A stretch of 37,541 bases of DNA from a bacterium (lineage in GTDB: Bacteria > UBP6 > UBA1177). The stretch lies in NCBI GenBank assembly GCA_016290135.1, contig JAEESW010000023.1, forward strand, positions 1 to 37,541, given 5' to 3'. The position numbers were made by a program, and so were the translations under genes. Of this stretch, positions 25,561 through 34,621 are shown piece by piece. Positions within the stretch are counted from its first letter, which is position 1, and each line of letters opens with the position of its first letter. The notes beneath the pieces were generated by a model, which was given only the letters and a program-made list of their open reading frames with translations, was not told the origin of the DNA and did no database searches.

Positions 25561-27480
25561 ATGAAATTGAAAAGTTTGATGCTTTTGGTTTTGATTCCGG
25601 TTGCAATGATGCTTGTTTCATGTAATCCGGAAGACGAGTACCTTGGAAAACTCTACTCGAAAGACACGAGAAACTACGCTATCCAGGGGCTCAAAAAGAT
25701 GAAAGGCGAGATCGTGAACATGGATAAAGCCTGCACGAAGCTCCTCAGGCTCGACAAAACTCCCGAAGCAGGTCTGGCTGTCCTTACGGCAGGCGAGATC
25801 GGCTGCACCCAGTCAGTAGACAGGATCAGCGAGATCGTTGATGAGTGTCTGGCTACGACAAACGTAAGAAACCTTAAGACACTTGAAAGTGCCGCTATGG
25901 CTTTCGGTCTTCTCGAACAGCCGGCTGCAGTTCCGACACTTGCGAAGTACTTCACGCTCCAGACTCCTGAAGTCCTCGCTCCCGGAATGCGTGAAAAAGC
26001 GGAATCTGTCGCAAAACGTGCTGCCATCGAAGCTTTGGCAAAGATGCCGAACGAAAGCAAGCACCTTATTCCCGAGATCCTCAAAGTTTTCGATTCGAAA
26101 GTCGAAGATTTCGGTACAAAATACACCACGGCGGGTCTTCTCGGCGAATGGAGAGATCCTTCGACTGTCCGCCCGCTCGTAACAGCTCTTTTCTACGAAG
26201 AGCAGGGATTCAGCCTTTTCCCGGAAGCAAGAAAATCGCTCATCAAACTCGGCAAAATGGCTGAAGAAGAGCTTATCAAGGCTTACAACGGCGAAAACCC
26301 GAAAGTAAACGAGATCCAGAACGACAACAAGGAAAGAGCTACGAAACAGTTCTGCCCCGAATACATCGGCAACGAAGAAGCTAAAAAGAAAGGCGAATGC
26401 CCGAAAGACGACGAATACATGGCAACGATCGCTTCTATCGAAACGACGACCAAACTCAAAACTTCGATCGTTCTTGCCGACATCCGTTCGAAACAGGCAG
26501 TCGACATGGTCATCAAAGAGCTCGAAACACAGCTTGCGACCGACAAGAAACAGCCTTTCCTTGCTGAGCACCTTGCAGTCCAGCTTGCAAAATTCGGCGA
26601 CTTCAGAGCTACCGACACGCTTCTCAAAATGGTCAGCAAGAAGTTCACGAAAGACGCAACCAACGACAAAAAATCCAAAGGCCAGCTTTCAAAAGAGGAA
26701 AAAGCTCAGGCTAAGCTTGCAGACAGAGGCCAGGAAATTTCGATCATGATGAAAGGCGCGGAAGCTCTCGCTATCCTCGGCGATCCGAAAGCTCTTCCCT
26801 ACCTTGAAGAAGTCATCAAGCAGAAACCGGTCTCCGAATACAACGAAATGAACGAAAAGATCATTTTCTACGAAGCTACCGTTTGGGCTGCAGACGCTCT
26901 TACAAGAATGGTTTCCGATCCGGAAATGGCTGACAGATTCATCGGGATCGCAAAAGGAGTCATCGAAGAAGGCGAAAAATATGTCGCTAACGTCGAAAAG
27001 AAATCGGCTGAAAAAGTTAAAAAGGAACTTCCTGTAGGTCAGGAAATTTCTAAAGACGATATGGACAAGAAAGTCAAAACAGAATCGAGACTTGACGTAA
27101 ACTACGATTCGACCAACAAGACAGTTGAAATGTTCAAGAGATTCGTTGACAGAGCAGAAGCTGCAAAAGAGTGCAAAGACGACAACGCATGCTATGTTGC
27201 AAAACTTGGCGACAAGAACCCGGCAGTCGTTGAAAAAGCTGTCTATATGCTCGGCTACTCCGGCAAACTCGGCGACTACAAAGAACAGCTCAAACCTGTT
27301 ATGAAACACGCTGAACCCTATGTCCGCGAAGCTATGTCGGTCGCTCTTCTTAAAACAGAGGATAAAGGATTCGCTCCTATTCTTGACGAAGTCCTCAAGT
27401 CTGAAGGCGACAAGGTCGAATACGCTGCTGCTATGAAGGAATTCAAGGCAATCTCCAGCTACCTCAGCTCTGTAAACTAA
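25561..27480 (+). CDS. HEAT-repeat-like lipoprotein
   Basis: 639 residues with a lipoprotein signal, MKLKSLMLLVLIPVAMMLVSC, Cys21 lipidated. The rest is almost entirely helical with alternating hydrophobic and charged positions, Lys/Glu/Ala-rich. Helical repeat pairs resemble HEAT/PBS-lyase-type repeats, for example AGLAVLTAGEIGCTQSVDRI, AVPTLAKYFTLQTPEV, GLLGEWRDPSTVRPLVTALF, AEALAILGDPKALPYLEEVI and AVEKAVYMLGYSGKLGDYKE. Such solenoids are protein-binding scaffolds. AGAGG precedes the ATG. The lipid anchor puts it in the periplasm or outer membrane. No enzyme motif was seen, and its partner is unknown. The next gene starts 48 bases on and may be co-transcribed. Confidence 0.85.
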   Translation: MKLKSLMLLVLIPVAMMLVSCNPEDEYLGKLYSKDTRNYAIQGLKKMKGEIVNMDKACTKLLRLDKTPEAGLAVLTAGEIGCTQSVDRISEIVDECLATTNVRNLKTLESAAMAFGLLEQPAAVPTLAKYFTLQTPEVLAPGMREKAESVAKRAAIEALAKMPNESKHLIPEILKVFDSKVEDFGTKYTTAGLLGEWRDPSTVRPLVTALFYEEQGFSLFPEARKSLIKLGKMAEEELIKAYNGENPKVNEIQNDNKERATKQFCPEYIGNEEAKKKGECPKDDEYMATIASIETTTKLKTSIVLADIRSKQAVDMVIKELETQLATDKKQPFLAEHLAVQLAKFGDFRATDTLLKMVSKKFTKDATNDKKSKGQLSKEEKAQAKLADRGQEISIMMKGAEALAILGDPKALPYLEEVIKQKPVSEYNEMNEKIIFYEATVWAADALTRMVSDPEMADRFIGIAKGVIEEGEKYVANVEKKSAEKVKKELPVGQEISKDDMDKKVKTESRLDVNYDSTNKTVEMFKRFVDRAEAAKECKDDNACYVAKLGDKNPAVVEKAVYMLGYSGKLGDYKEQLKPVMKHAEPYVREAMSVALLKTEDKGFAPILDEVLKSEGDKVEYAAAMKEFKAISSYLSSVN

Positions 27481-27528
27481 CTTTTCCGCATACAAGATCC
27501 GTTCATTCTCAACATTTGAGGTTTTCAA

Positions 27529-29397
27529 ATGAAGATAGCCATCGTCAATGTCAATAAGTCAAGAGTGATAAAAAACACGGAATACCATGTTTTTACCGCG
27601 AAGACTTTTGTTGAAGCGAGATCGTGGAACGAAATAGATGTTGAAATAGTCAACGTCTACATGACCGACGATATGTCGACTTCCGCCGGTACGATCGAAA
27701 ACCAGCAGGCCGATATCGTCGTTTTCAGAGTGCTTTACTGGAATGCCGGATACATTATGAAACTGGCGAAATCGTGCCGCGGCACAAAAGCCGTAAAAGG
27801 GCTTTGGGGCTACGACACATTCGCCAATCCTGAGGAATATCTCAAAAAGGATTTTGACTTCATAATCCAGGACGAACCGGAGCTTTCGCTTTATGAAATG
27901 GCGATGCTGAAACGGAACGGTGAAAGTATCGGAAAGGCTTCGGGGATAGTTTTCAAGGACAAGGAAAGCCGCTCTTTCGTCTATGGCGAGAGCCGCGTCC
28001 TTGCAGATCTCGATGCTATTCCCTCACCCTATCTCAACGGAATGATACCGGTCAGCGAAACGACTTCCGTCTATTGGGAGATCGCCCGCGGATGTCTCTT
28101 CAAATGTGATTTCTGCGTTGATTTCTCACACGGCGGCAACCTTCGCTATCACAGTTTCGAATACCTTGAGAAAGAGTTGAAATTCTTCGCTGAAAAAGGG
28201 GTGACCCAGCTCACCGTCGGCTGTCCGATCGCAAATCTGAGCCACCAGCAGTTCAGCAAGATACTCACGATGATAAGCGATTATCTGCCGAATGCGCTTT
28301 TTGAGATCCAGGTCAGACCGGACCTTCTTTCGAAGAGCGACATCGAGACTCTCGCGGATATGAACGTTTTCCTCAACATCGGCCTTCAGACATCGAACCA
28401 GAAAGTTCACGAAAATCTTCTGACATCATTCAATGTCGAAAAGGCTCTTGCCAATATCAGGTATATGGCTAACTATCCGACACTTATGTTCGGGATCGAT
28501 ATTATCGCAGGTCTTCCGAGGATGAGCTACGATGATTTTCTCAACGACCTTGAGACTGTCTTCAACCTCTGGCCGATCTCGATAAACCTTCTCCGCCTTT
28601 CGATGTATCCGGGGACAAAGATCTACAACAGGATGCGGGAATTCGGCTACACTGTTGAAAATTCATACCCCTATCTTGCCGTTGAAAGCGCGCAGTTCAG
28701 CAAAAAGGACATGGAAAAAGTGGATGAACTTTCCGACGGCATCGACCTGCTTTACAACAAAGGGCGCATGGTCTCGATAATCACGATGCTCGCAAAAGGT
28801 CTGGAAATGCCGTGCCATGAGATCGTGCTGCGCTGGAACAAGTGGATCAGAAAACAGGCTCCCGATATTGCCGTAACCGATGTCGAAACGATCGAGTATT
28901 CGCGTCTTTTCAGCTATATCCACGAGTTTTTCTCGTATATTTTCGACCGTTTTCAGAAGAAAAAACTGTGGCCTGTCGCTTCCGATCTTTTGAAGCACAA
29001 CCACTTCTACACAACTTCGCTCATGGTCGAGAGCGAGGACAAGGTGGCAATGCCTTACCAGCTTGATTCCATCTGCGACACCACTGTATTCGGCATCAAC
29101 GACTCCGCATTTTTCGACAAATTCTCTTACGACATCGAAGATCTGATCGACACAGGTTACATCGACCTCAAAAAGTATGTTTCCGAAGTCGATAAGGAAG
29201 AACTTTACGGGATCGTCTACCGCATTGACGGCGCAGTTTTTACAAAAGTCATTGCCGAAGAGGAGTTCGCCGTCTTCGACTATATCCGTTCGCACGGAAC
29301 GGCGACTTTTGCCGAACTCAAGAAAAAATTCAAAAAGGTCGATATCCTCAATATCGTCTACACCTGGGGTGAAGACGGTGTCATCTATGTAGTTTAA
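27529..29397 (+). CDS. B12-binding-type radical SAM protein
   Basis: 622 residues. The N-terminus (about 1-150) resembles the cobalamin-binding Rossmann domain of class B radical SAM enzymes: MKIAIVNVNKSR, QADIVVFRVLYWNAGYIMKL, GLWGYDTFANPEEYL and FIIQDEPELSLYEM. The radical SAM core begins with ARGCLFKCDFCVDFSHGG, whose Cys189, Cys193 and Cys196 would bind the [4Fe-4S] cluster. SAM-binding strands follow (FEIQVRPDLL, VFLNIGLQTSN, FGIDIIAGLP). The C-terminal 200 residues resemble the DUF4080-type tail of related proteins; this is my recollection of the family. The substrate is unknown. A GAGG site lies nine bases before the ATG. Its TAA overlaps the stop of the convergent gene. Confidence 0.88.
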   Translation: MKIAIVNVNKSRVIKNTEYHVFTAKTFVEARSWNEIDVEIVNVYMTDDMSTSAGTIENQQADIVVFRVLYWNAGYIMKLAKSCRGTKAVKGLWGYDTFANPEEYLKKDFDFIIQDEPELSLYEMAMLKRNGESIGKASGIVFKDKESRSFVYGESRVLADLDAIPSPYLNGMIPVSETTSVYWEIARGCLFKCDFCVDFSHGGNLRYHSFEYLEKELKFFAEKGVTQLTVGCPIANLSHQQFSKILTMISDYLPNALFEIQVRPDLLSKSDIETLADMNVFLNIGLQTSNQKVHENLLTSFNVEKALANIRYMANYPTLMFGIDIIAGLPRMSYDDFLNDLETVFNLWPISINLLRLSMYPGTKIYNRMREFGYTVENSYPYLAVESAQFSKKDMEKVDELSDGIDLLYNKGRMVSIITMLAKGLEMPCHEIVLRWNKWIRKQAPDIAVTDVETIEYSRLFSYIHEFFSYIFDRFQKKKLWPVASDLLKHNHFYTTSLMVESEDKVAMPYQLDSICDTTVFGINDSAFFDKFSYDIEDLIDTGYIDLKKYVSEVDKEELYGIVYRIDGAVFTKVIAEEEFAVFDYIRSHGTATFAELKKKFKKVDILNIVYTWGEDGVIYVV

Positions 29398-31292
29398 GGT
29401 CTTTTTTCCGTAAAAACAGTCTCAAACAGAAGAAGGAACGCTTCTTCCGAAGCATCGGCCGGTTTTTCGGTATTTATCGTTTTTGTCGATCCTTTATCCG
29501 AAAAATAGAGGAATTTTTTGTCAAAACCTATCGATCTTTCCTTTCTTTTTTCAGCAAAAAGGCTCTGTCCCCACCACCCTGCCGGCTTTTCGATACCCAA
29601 AATGTGGGCGATCGTCGGCGCAATGTCGGTCTGGTCGGAGAGAGTCGCAAGATCGGTCTCCGGAAGCTGCCGCTTCGTCAGGACGATGAACGGGATCCTG
29701 GCCAGATTGCTGCGCGGATGCCCCGGTATTTTCGCTGTGACATTGTTTAGCGGGCACGAATGGTCTGCCGAAACAACGATGAGCGTAGAGTCGTCAAAAA
29801 GTCCCTCTCTATCAAGTTTTTCAATAAAGCCGGCGATATCGAAATCCATCCGGTCGACGGATGTAAGCCAAAGTTTTGCCGCTTTGTCCTTTATGTTGCC
29901 TGTCTTCGGAGCCTCGGGATACTTCAGATGGAGGTATCTCATCTGCCCGGCAGGGGGGTGAGTGTCTGTTCCGAGGATCGAGACAAACAGTTTCTCATCA
30001 CGGTTTTTCTTAATATATTCAACAACTTGATCATAAAGGACCCTGTCTTCGAGCCCCCAGCCGTAGATATATTTTTTCAAGTTTTCATCGGCAAAAAAGT
30101 CTTCACGGCCGATTATTTCGGAAAACCCCATATTCTGGAAAACAAGGTTTTCGTTGGCAAAAAATTTGGATGCGCTCCTGATGAAGACCGGCTTGAAACC
30201 GTGCTTTTTCAGGATCTTCGGCAGTGAATTTCTGTGTCCGGTCGGCTCCTGAATATTGTAGTTCGGATGCGAATCGAATATGACCGTCAGCCCCTGCAAA
30301 GTCGGACTCCCGCTTGTCGTCATGTTGGTGAAAGTGCGTTCCATTATATCGCTGCGGCAGAAAAAACTGTTCGCAAAAGAAGCTTTTATTTTGTCGTTGT
30401 AACATGGGAGCGCTTCGAGCGAAAGCGATTCCGTAAAAATATAGATGACCCTTGAATATTCACCGAGATCCAGCTCTTTTTCATCATTCTTTCCAAGGTT
30501 CAGTCCGCGGTCACTTATCGTTTTTCTGTATGGCGCGATGTCATTCGTAACTGTAAAATCCTCAGAAAAAAGGCGGTAGTCGCCGACAAATTTTTCCGTC
30601 ACCGGAGTAAGGACCTTGAATCTTTCGCCCAAAGCGGGAAAGATAACGTCGGTAGTGAAGTCTATCCACTGATTCTGCGTGACATAGTATAGCTGCGCGT
30701 TCCTAAAACCGGTTATGACACGGTCGAAGCGTTCGTCTTTATCGAAGAGCGATGATGCGGAAATATTCAACAGATTCAGGAGGATACAAATCGCGAGCCA
30801 GAACAGCGATTTTTTGAAAAGATCATCTTTAGGGATCTTTCTTATGCAGAAAAATGAGGCTGCGAAAACCGCTGCGACAAACGTAAATATCGCTGCAAAT
30901 CCGTACCATGGAACAAACGAAGTTACGCTGTAAGGCGTGATCAGAGCGAAATGGCTGCGCTCGACGAGTGTGTTCCCGAAGTAGTAAAGCAGTATGTCGG
31001 CAACGGCGAGAGTCGCATTCGCAGCGACATACAGCGCCGGGATGAAGGCTGTTCTGAACACGGCTTTGAGCGCAAGCAGAGAAAAAAGGAGAAAAGCTGC
31101 GTCAAAAAGAAGTTTTACCGTAAAATGAAAGAAGACGTCAGGATCCGTTATGGAAAAGCCGTTTTTCTGAGAGGCTATGACAAGAAAAATGATGTTGAGC
31201 ACCGTAAAAAACACCACGGCAAGCACTTGAAAAGCATCGATCTTCGGAAGAAATTTCTTCAAGAACCCTGTGACTTTCGTTTTATCCGGCAT
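29394..31292 (-). CDS. LTA-synthase-like alkaline phosphatase/sulfatase-fold membrane enzyme
   Basis: 632 residues. About five TM helices lie in the first 215 residues, followed by an extracytoplasmic sulfatase-fold domain. The fold marks are the metal Glu288 (IFTESLS), a candidate nucleophile Thr331 in SGSPTLQG (the usual place of the catalytic Thr), GTDTHPP and VVSADHSCP (metal Asp/His). LtaS-type proteins transfer glycerol phosphate from phosphatidylglycerol; relatives make cyclic glucan or lipid A phosphate decorations, so the true acceptor in a diderm is uncertain. The start is the ATG at 31292 with GGTG upstream; a longer frame to 31427 has no site and no TM logic. It is convergent with the radical SAM gene and divergent from the DUF58 gene. 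Confidence 0.88.
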   Translation of the reverse strand: MPDKTKVTGFLKKFLPKIDAFQVLAVVFFTVLNIIFLVIASQKNGFSITDPDVFFHFTVKLLFDAAFLLFSLLALKAVFRTAFIPALYVAANATLAVADILLYYFGNTLVERSHFALITPYSVTSFVPWYGFAAIFTFVAAVFAASFFCIRKIPKDDLFKKSLFWLAICILLNLLNISASSLFDKDERFDRVITGFRNAQLYYVTQNQWIDFTTDVIFPALGERFKVLTPVTEKFVGDYRLFSEDFTVTNDIAPYRKTISDRGLNLGKNDEKELDLGEYSRVIYIFTESLSLEALPCYNDKIKASFANSFFCRSDIMERTFTNMTTSGSPTLQGLTVIFDSHPNYNIQEPTGHRNSLPKILKKHGFKPVFIRSASKFFANENLVFQNMGFSEIIGREDFFADENLKKYIYGWGLEDRVLYDQVVEYIKKNRDEKLFVSILGTDTHPPAGQMRYLHLKYPEAPKTGNIKDKAAKLWLTSVDRMDFDIAGFIEKLDREGLFDDSTLIVVSADHSCPLNNVTAKIPGHPRSNLARIPFIVLTKRQLPETDLATLSDQTDIAPTIAHILGIEKPAGWWGQSLFAEKRKERSIGFDKKFLYFSDKGSTKTINTEKPADASEEAFLLLFETVFTEKRP

Positions 31293-31368
31293 ATCACACC
31301 AAATCCAAGGAGCCGAGATCCATCGTAACAAGTCCGGCTGTAAAAGCGGCACCCGGACAGGATCCAAA

Positions 31369-31396
31369 ACAATAAAAATTAAATGGACAAAATCAA
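31369..31396 (-). promoter_or_regulatory. Weak candidate promoter of the LtaS-like gene
   Basis: On the minus strand TTGATT (31396-31391) and TATTGT (31374-31369) are 16 bases apart, with about 75 bases of leader. The hexamers match the consensus poorly. Confidence 0.25.
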
Positions 31397-31431
31397 TAAA
31401 ATCTTTTGAGACGCGCTTCGCTGCCACATCT

Positions 31432-31459
31432 TTGAGTTTTTCGGCGGAATCGTTATAAT
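31432..31459 (+). promoter_or_regulatory. Candidate promoter of the DUF58-queA operon
   Basis: TTGAGT at 31432 and a perfect TATAAT at 31454 are separated by 16 bases. The GTG start lies 26 bases after the -10, so the leader is short. Confidence 0.55.
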
Positions 31460-31485
31460 CATCGGTCTTTTGTGAAGGTAAGATC

Positions 31486-32790
31486 GTGAAAAAGCGGCAT
31501 TACAAGTGGTTTTCGGCGTTTTACAGGCTGAACGATAAAATAGAAAGAAAATTCACGATGACCGGCCAGGCTCTTGTTCTGTGCGCTTTTGCCCTCATTT
31601 TTTTCGGTCTCAACACCCGCGTCAGCATGCTGTTCGCCGTTTTTGCCGTCTCGATAGCGCTGCTTTTGACCGACGCGCTTTCCCTCTTGTTCATAAGGTC
31701 AGATTTTGAATTCGAAAGGTTCCTGCCTGAATGCGTGCCGATCGGGAAGAATATGACTTATCCTGTGATCCTGCGTGAAAAAGGCGTGAAGAACAGTTCC
31801 GCGAACCTTTTTTACACCGAAGTCCCGGCCGCTCCGATACCCGATTTTGAAGTTTTCAATGCAACGAAAGAACCGGGAGAAGAAAAACGCAACGCCTTCG
31901 ACCGGAAAATGGGATATTACCGCTGGAAATGGCTCATCACGAAGAACCTGGGCGGGAAATATGCCGAATTTGCCGTTACCGGCAGAAAATCCGGAGGAGG
32001 GATCATGTTTGAAGCCTCTTTCCTGCCCGACAGACGCGGAAAGATCAGTTTCGGCGGTGCATACATCTTTCAGAAAGGGATCTTTGGACTTCTGAAAAAA
32101 GGAAAGATCATTCCTAACCCAGGCAGTTTCCTCGTTCTTCCCGAGATAAAGGAACAGTTCGAGATCCCTGAAAACGAAGGAGGGCGGACAAATGAAAAAA
32201 GCGAGAAGACCCGCGAGACTCAAGAGACGGGAAGCGGTTTTGAACTGAAAGCCCTCAGAGATTTCGTTCCCGGAGATTCGATAAGGAACATCCACTGGAA
32301 ATCGAGCGCTAAAAGCGGTCAGCTGAGGACGAAGGAGTTTTATAAAGAAGTCGATTCAGGCTCGATGATGTTCATCGACAACTTTTTCCCGGAGCGCTAC
32401 AGTGAAGATTTTGAGAAGATACTTTCGGCGGCCGCATCTCTCCTGAACGCGATGCAGAAAGATGACAATCTGCCGCAGGTCCTTTTTGTCGGAAGAGAGA
32501 GCCGCGAGATCCCCGACAGTTCAAAGAAGAGTTTTGCCGGAGCCCTCGCGATGCTGGCTCTTGCAGGCAACGATGCGGAAAACACTCTTGAAAGCTGCCT
32601 TGAGACCCTTTTTGAAGCCGCGCAAAGCGCCTCCACGATCTTCTTTTTCACTTCGCGATACGACAGATCAAAAGAAAAAGTGATGAAAGAATTTGCCGGC
32701 AGCGGAGTTTCACTCAGGATATTTTACTCCGGCAGCGCTGAAAGCAGCGGTGAACTCAGCCGATACGAAACAAAGATAGATCTACAATAA
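31486..32790 (+). CDS. DUF58 family protein
   Basis: 434 residues starting with GTG, seven bases after AAGGT. Two TM helices lie at about residues 28-68 (ALVLCAFALIFFGLNTRV, MLFAVFAVSIALLL). The DUF58 core motif is at about residues 252-285: LKALRDFVPGDSIRNIHWKS, continuing with SAKSGQLRTKEFYKEVDSGS. It is followed by a VWA-like region (MMFIDNFFPERYSEDFEKIL) that keeps Asp but no full MIDAS. DUF58 proteins usually stand beside a MoxR AAA ATPase and transglutaminase genes and act in envelope or cofactor-insertion processes. Here neither is adjacent; queA follows by 16 bases and is probably co-transcribed. Cytoplasmic localisation of the core is inferred from the two helices. Confidence 0.85.
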   Translation: MKKRHYKWFSAFYRLNDKIERKFTMTGQALVLCAFALIFFGLNTRVSMLFAVFAVSIALLLTDALSLLFIRSDFEFERFLPECVPIGKNMTYPVILREKGVKNSSANLFYTEVPAAPIPDFEVFNATKEPGEEKRNAFDRKMGYYRWKWLITKNLGGKYAEFAVTGRKSGGGIMFEASFLPDRRGKISFGGAYIFQKGIFGLLKKGKIIPNPGSFLVLPEIKEQFEIPENEGGRTNEKSEKTRETQETGSGFELKALRDFVPGDSIRNIHWKSSAKSGQLRTKEFYKEVDSGSMMFIDNFFPERYSEDFEKILSAAASLLNAMQKDDNLPQVLFVGRESREIPDSSKKSFAGALAMLALAGNDAENTLESCLETLFEAAQSASTIFFFTSRYDRSKEKVMKEFAGSGVSLRIFYSGSAESSGELSRYETKIDLQ

Positions 32791-32806
32791 TTTACAGGAC
32801 GGAAAA

Positions 32807-33847
32807 ATGGATACCGAAATTTTCAACTACGAACTCCCTGAAGAGCTGATCGCCGACGATCCGTCGGAGCGCGGCACAGGCAAAATGATGGTGCTCGACA
32901 GAAGTGCAAAGTCGATAACTCACTCCGATTTCAGCCTGATCACCGGTCATATCGATGACAATACAACTGTCGTCTTCAACTCGACAAAAGTCATTCCGGC
33001 GCGTATTTTCGGGCAGAGAGCGAGCGGCGGAAAAGTCGAGTTCCTTCTTCTCAAAGCGCTTGAGAACGGCTCGTGGCAGGTGATGGTCAAATGCTCGAAG
33101 CACATCGGAAAAGGAGAAGTCGTCTCTTTTCCGCATGGACTTTCAGCAGAACTCACGTCAAGAAACGAGCAGTTCGCCGATGTCAGATTCTCGCTCGGAG
33201 AAAACGAGCTTTTAGACTATCTCGACAAATTCGGCGACATCCCGCTCCCTCCCTACATTCTGAAAAGGCGCAACGAAAAGCACAGCAGGCCCGACGACAA
33301 AGAAAAATATCAGACGGTATACGCCGAAACTGCAGGTTCTGTCGCGGCTCCGACAGCGGGACTCCATTTCAGCAGAGAGATCATCGAAAAGATCCGGGAG
33401 ATCACCGGCGGACATGTTGAAAACGTCGTTCTGGATGTCGGTCTCGGGACTTTTCTGCCTGTAAAAAGCGAAAAAGTCGAAGAGCACACGATGCATAAAG
33501 AGCATTTCGTGATAGACGGAGCGACTGCGGCCCGCCTCAATGCCGACAAAGCCGCGGGAAGAAAGATACTCGCTGTGGGGACCACGACTGTCAGAGCGCT
33601 CGAAAGTGCGGCTCTTGCCCCCGGCAGGATCGGGCCTTGCGACAAAGAGACCGGGATCTTCATCTATCCGGGATACGAATTTCGCTTTACCGATGCGATA
33701 CTCACGAATTTCCATCTTCCGTGCAGCACGCTCCTTATGATGATATCGGCTTTTGCAGGCAGGGAGTTCGTCATGGAAGCGTACAGAGAGGCTGTTGAAA
33801 ACAGATACCGTTTCTATTCATACGGAGACTGTATGCTGATACTCTAA
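32807..33847 (+). CDS. queA: S-adenosylmethionine:tRNA ribosyltransferase-isomerase
   Basis: 346 residues, the usual QueA length. The enzyme moves and isomerises the ribose of SAM onto preQ1 in tRNA, giving epoxyqueuosine at position 34. Family marks seen are FNYELPEELIADDPSERGTG, VFNSTKVIPARIFGQR, GGKVEFLLLK, the YQTVYAETAGSVAAPTAGLHF segment, DVGLGTFLPVK, HTMHKEHF, VGTTTVRALESAA, TNFHLPCSTLLMMISAFAG and the closing FYSYGDCMLIL. The ATG follows a GGACGG-type site. It is the second gene after DUF58; no tgt or other queuosine gene is adjacent. A break in T-rich DNA follows it. Confidence 0.96.
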   Translation: MDTEIFNYELPEELIADDPSERGTGKMMVLDRSAKSITHSDFSLITGHIDDNTTVVFNSTKVIPARIFGQRASGGKVEFLLLKALENGSWQVMVKCSKHIGKGEVVSFPHGLSAELTSRNEQFADVRFSLGENELLDYLDKFGDIPLPPYILKRRNEKHSRPDDKEKYQTVYAETAGSVAAPTAGLHFSREIIEKIREITGGHVENVVLDVGLGTFLPVKSEKVEEHTMHKEHFVIDGATAARLNADKAAGRKILAVGTTTVRALESAALAPGRIGPCDKETGIFIYPGYEFRFTDAILTNFHLPCSTLLMMISAFAGREFVMEAYREAVENRYRFYSYGDCMLIL

Positions 33848-33942
33848 GCTGGAAAAAGCCCTTTTTTGATACACAATTCACATTCCGGGATCAAGTTTGT
33901 TTTATTTATTTCGGAAAATCGCCGTTTTTTGTATATTTTTCT

Positions 33943-33970
33943 TTGACTTAATTTTTTCACTCTCTATAAT
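33943..33970 (+). promoter_or_regulatory. Strong candidate promoter of the wHTH-receiver-HD-GYP operon
   Basis: TTGACT at 33943 and TATAAT at 33965 are separated by 16 bases. The -35 matches consensus at five of six bases and the -10 at all six. The ribosome site AGGAGG follows about 43 bases on. The remaining 33848-33942 is A/T-rich with only a weak AAAAAG/CTTTTT hairpin. Confidence 0.7.
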
Positions 33971-34021
33971 TTCATGTTTTTGAGTTCCTTTAACCAAAAC
34001 ATTTTTTTATAGGAGGTCATT

Positions 34022-34606
34022 ATGACTTATTTACCGCTTTCCTACTTGCTCGGATCAAGAGCTAAAGTAGACATCATCAGAATTCTTGTGAACAAACAGA
34101 ATTACACAGGAAGAAAGATCGCCGTTCTCAGCAGCACAAATCCAAACTCAAACAAGAAGGCTCTCGATTTCCTTATCGAAACCGGTCTTGTTTTGAGAGA
34201 ACAAGTCGGCAACGCTTATCACTACAATCTTAACGATAAGCACTTCCTTTACGAACCGATAGTCAATCTTTTCAAAGAAGAAGAAAAAACCATCAACAAG
34301 ATCATGAAATGCGGCGCGGCTTTCATCGAGGAATTTGCTCCGAAGACACTTGCAGGCTTTGTATCCTACCTCAGGAACAATGTCGTTCTCACAGTGCTCG
34401 CCCACTCTTTCCCGGTAAAGGATCTCAGCAACTACATCTACGAGAAAACAGGTTTCAGAGTTCTTGTAAAAGTTATCGACACGATCTCGCTGAACGAGAA
34501 ATCGGTTTCCGACTACGCTGAAAAGATCTATTTCTGGAACAACTACAAATCGATCGTAAAAATGCTCGATTCCAGAAATATTGTTAAGACTTTCTTTAAC
34601 TTCTAA
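34022..34606 (+). CDS. Winged-helix DNA-binding-like protein, first gene of signalling operon
   Basis: 194 residues. The N-terminal 70 residues look like a winged HTH: YLLGSRAKVDIIRILVNKQN, KIAVLSSTNPNSNKKALDFL as helix-turn-helix, and GLVLREQVGNAYHYNLNDKH as the wing. The rest (about 85-194) could be a degenerate nucleotidyltransferase-like fold of the kind seen after such wHTH domains, but the catalytic GS and DxD motifs are missing, so this is weak. There is no TM helix or Cys cluster. A perfect AGGAGG site lies before the ATG. It is coupled with a receiver protein (15-base gap) and a tandem HD-GYP protein. It may be the output or a regulator of that pair. Confidence 0.75.
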   Translation: MTYLPLSYLLGSRAKVDIIRILVNKQNYTGRKIAVLSSTNPNSNKKALDFLIETGLVLREQVGNAYHYNLNDKHFLYEPIVNLFKEEEKTINKIMKCGAAFIEEFAPKTLAGFVSYLRNNVVLTVLAHSFPVKDLSNYIYEKTGFRVLVKVIDTISLNEKSVSDYAEKIYFWNNYKSIVKMLDSRNIVKTFFNF

Positions 34607-34621
34607 GGCTTGGAGGCAACT

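Noticed and set aside
31293-31427. N-terminal extension of the LtaS-like protein
   Set aside because: The extension has no ribosome site, overlaps the divergent promoter region and precedes a well-placed ATG at 31292.
33848-33872. AAAAAG/CTTTTT hairpin after queA as a terminator
   Set aside because: The loop would be only about two bases and the stem nearly all A-T; too weak to call.
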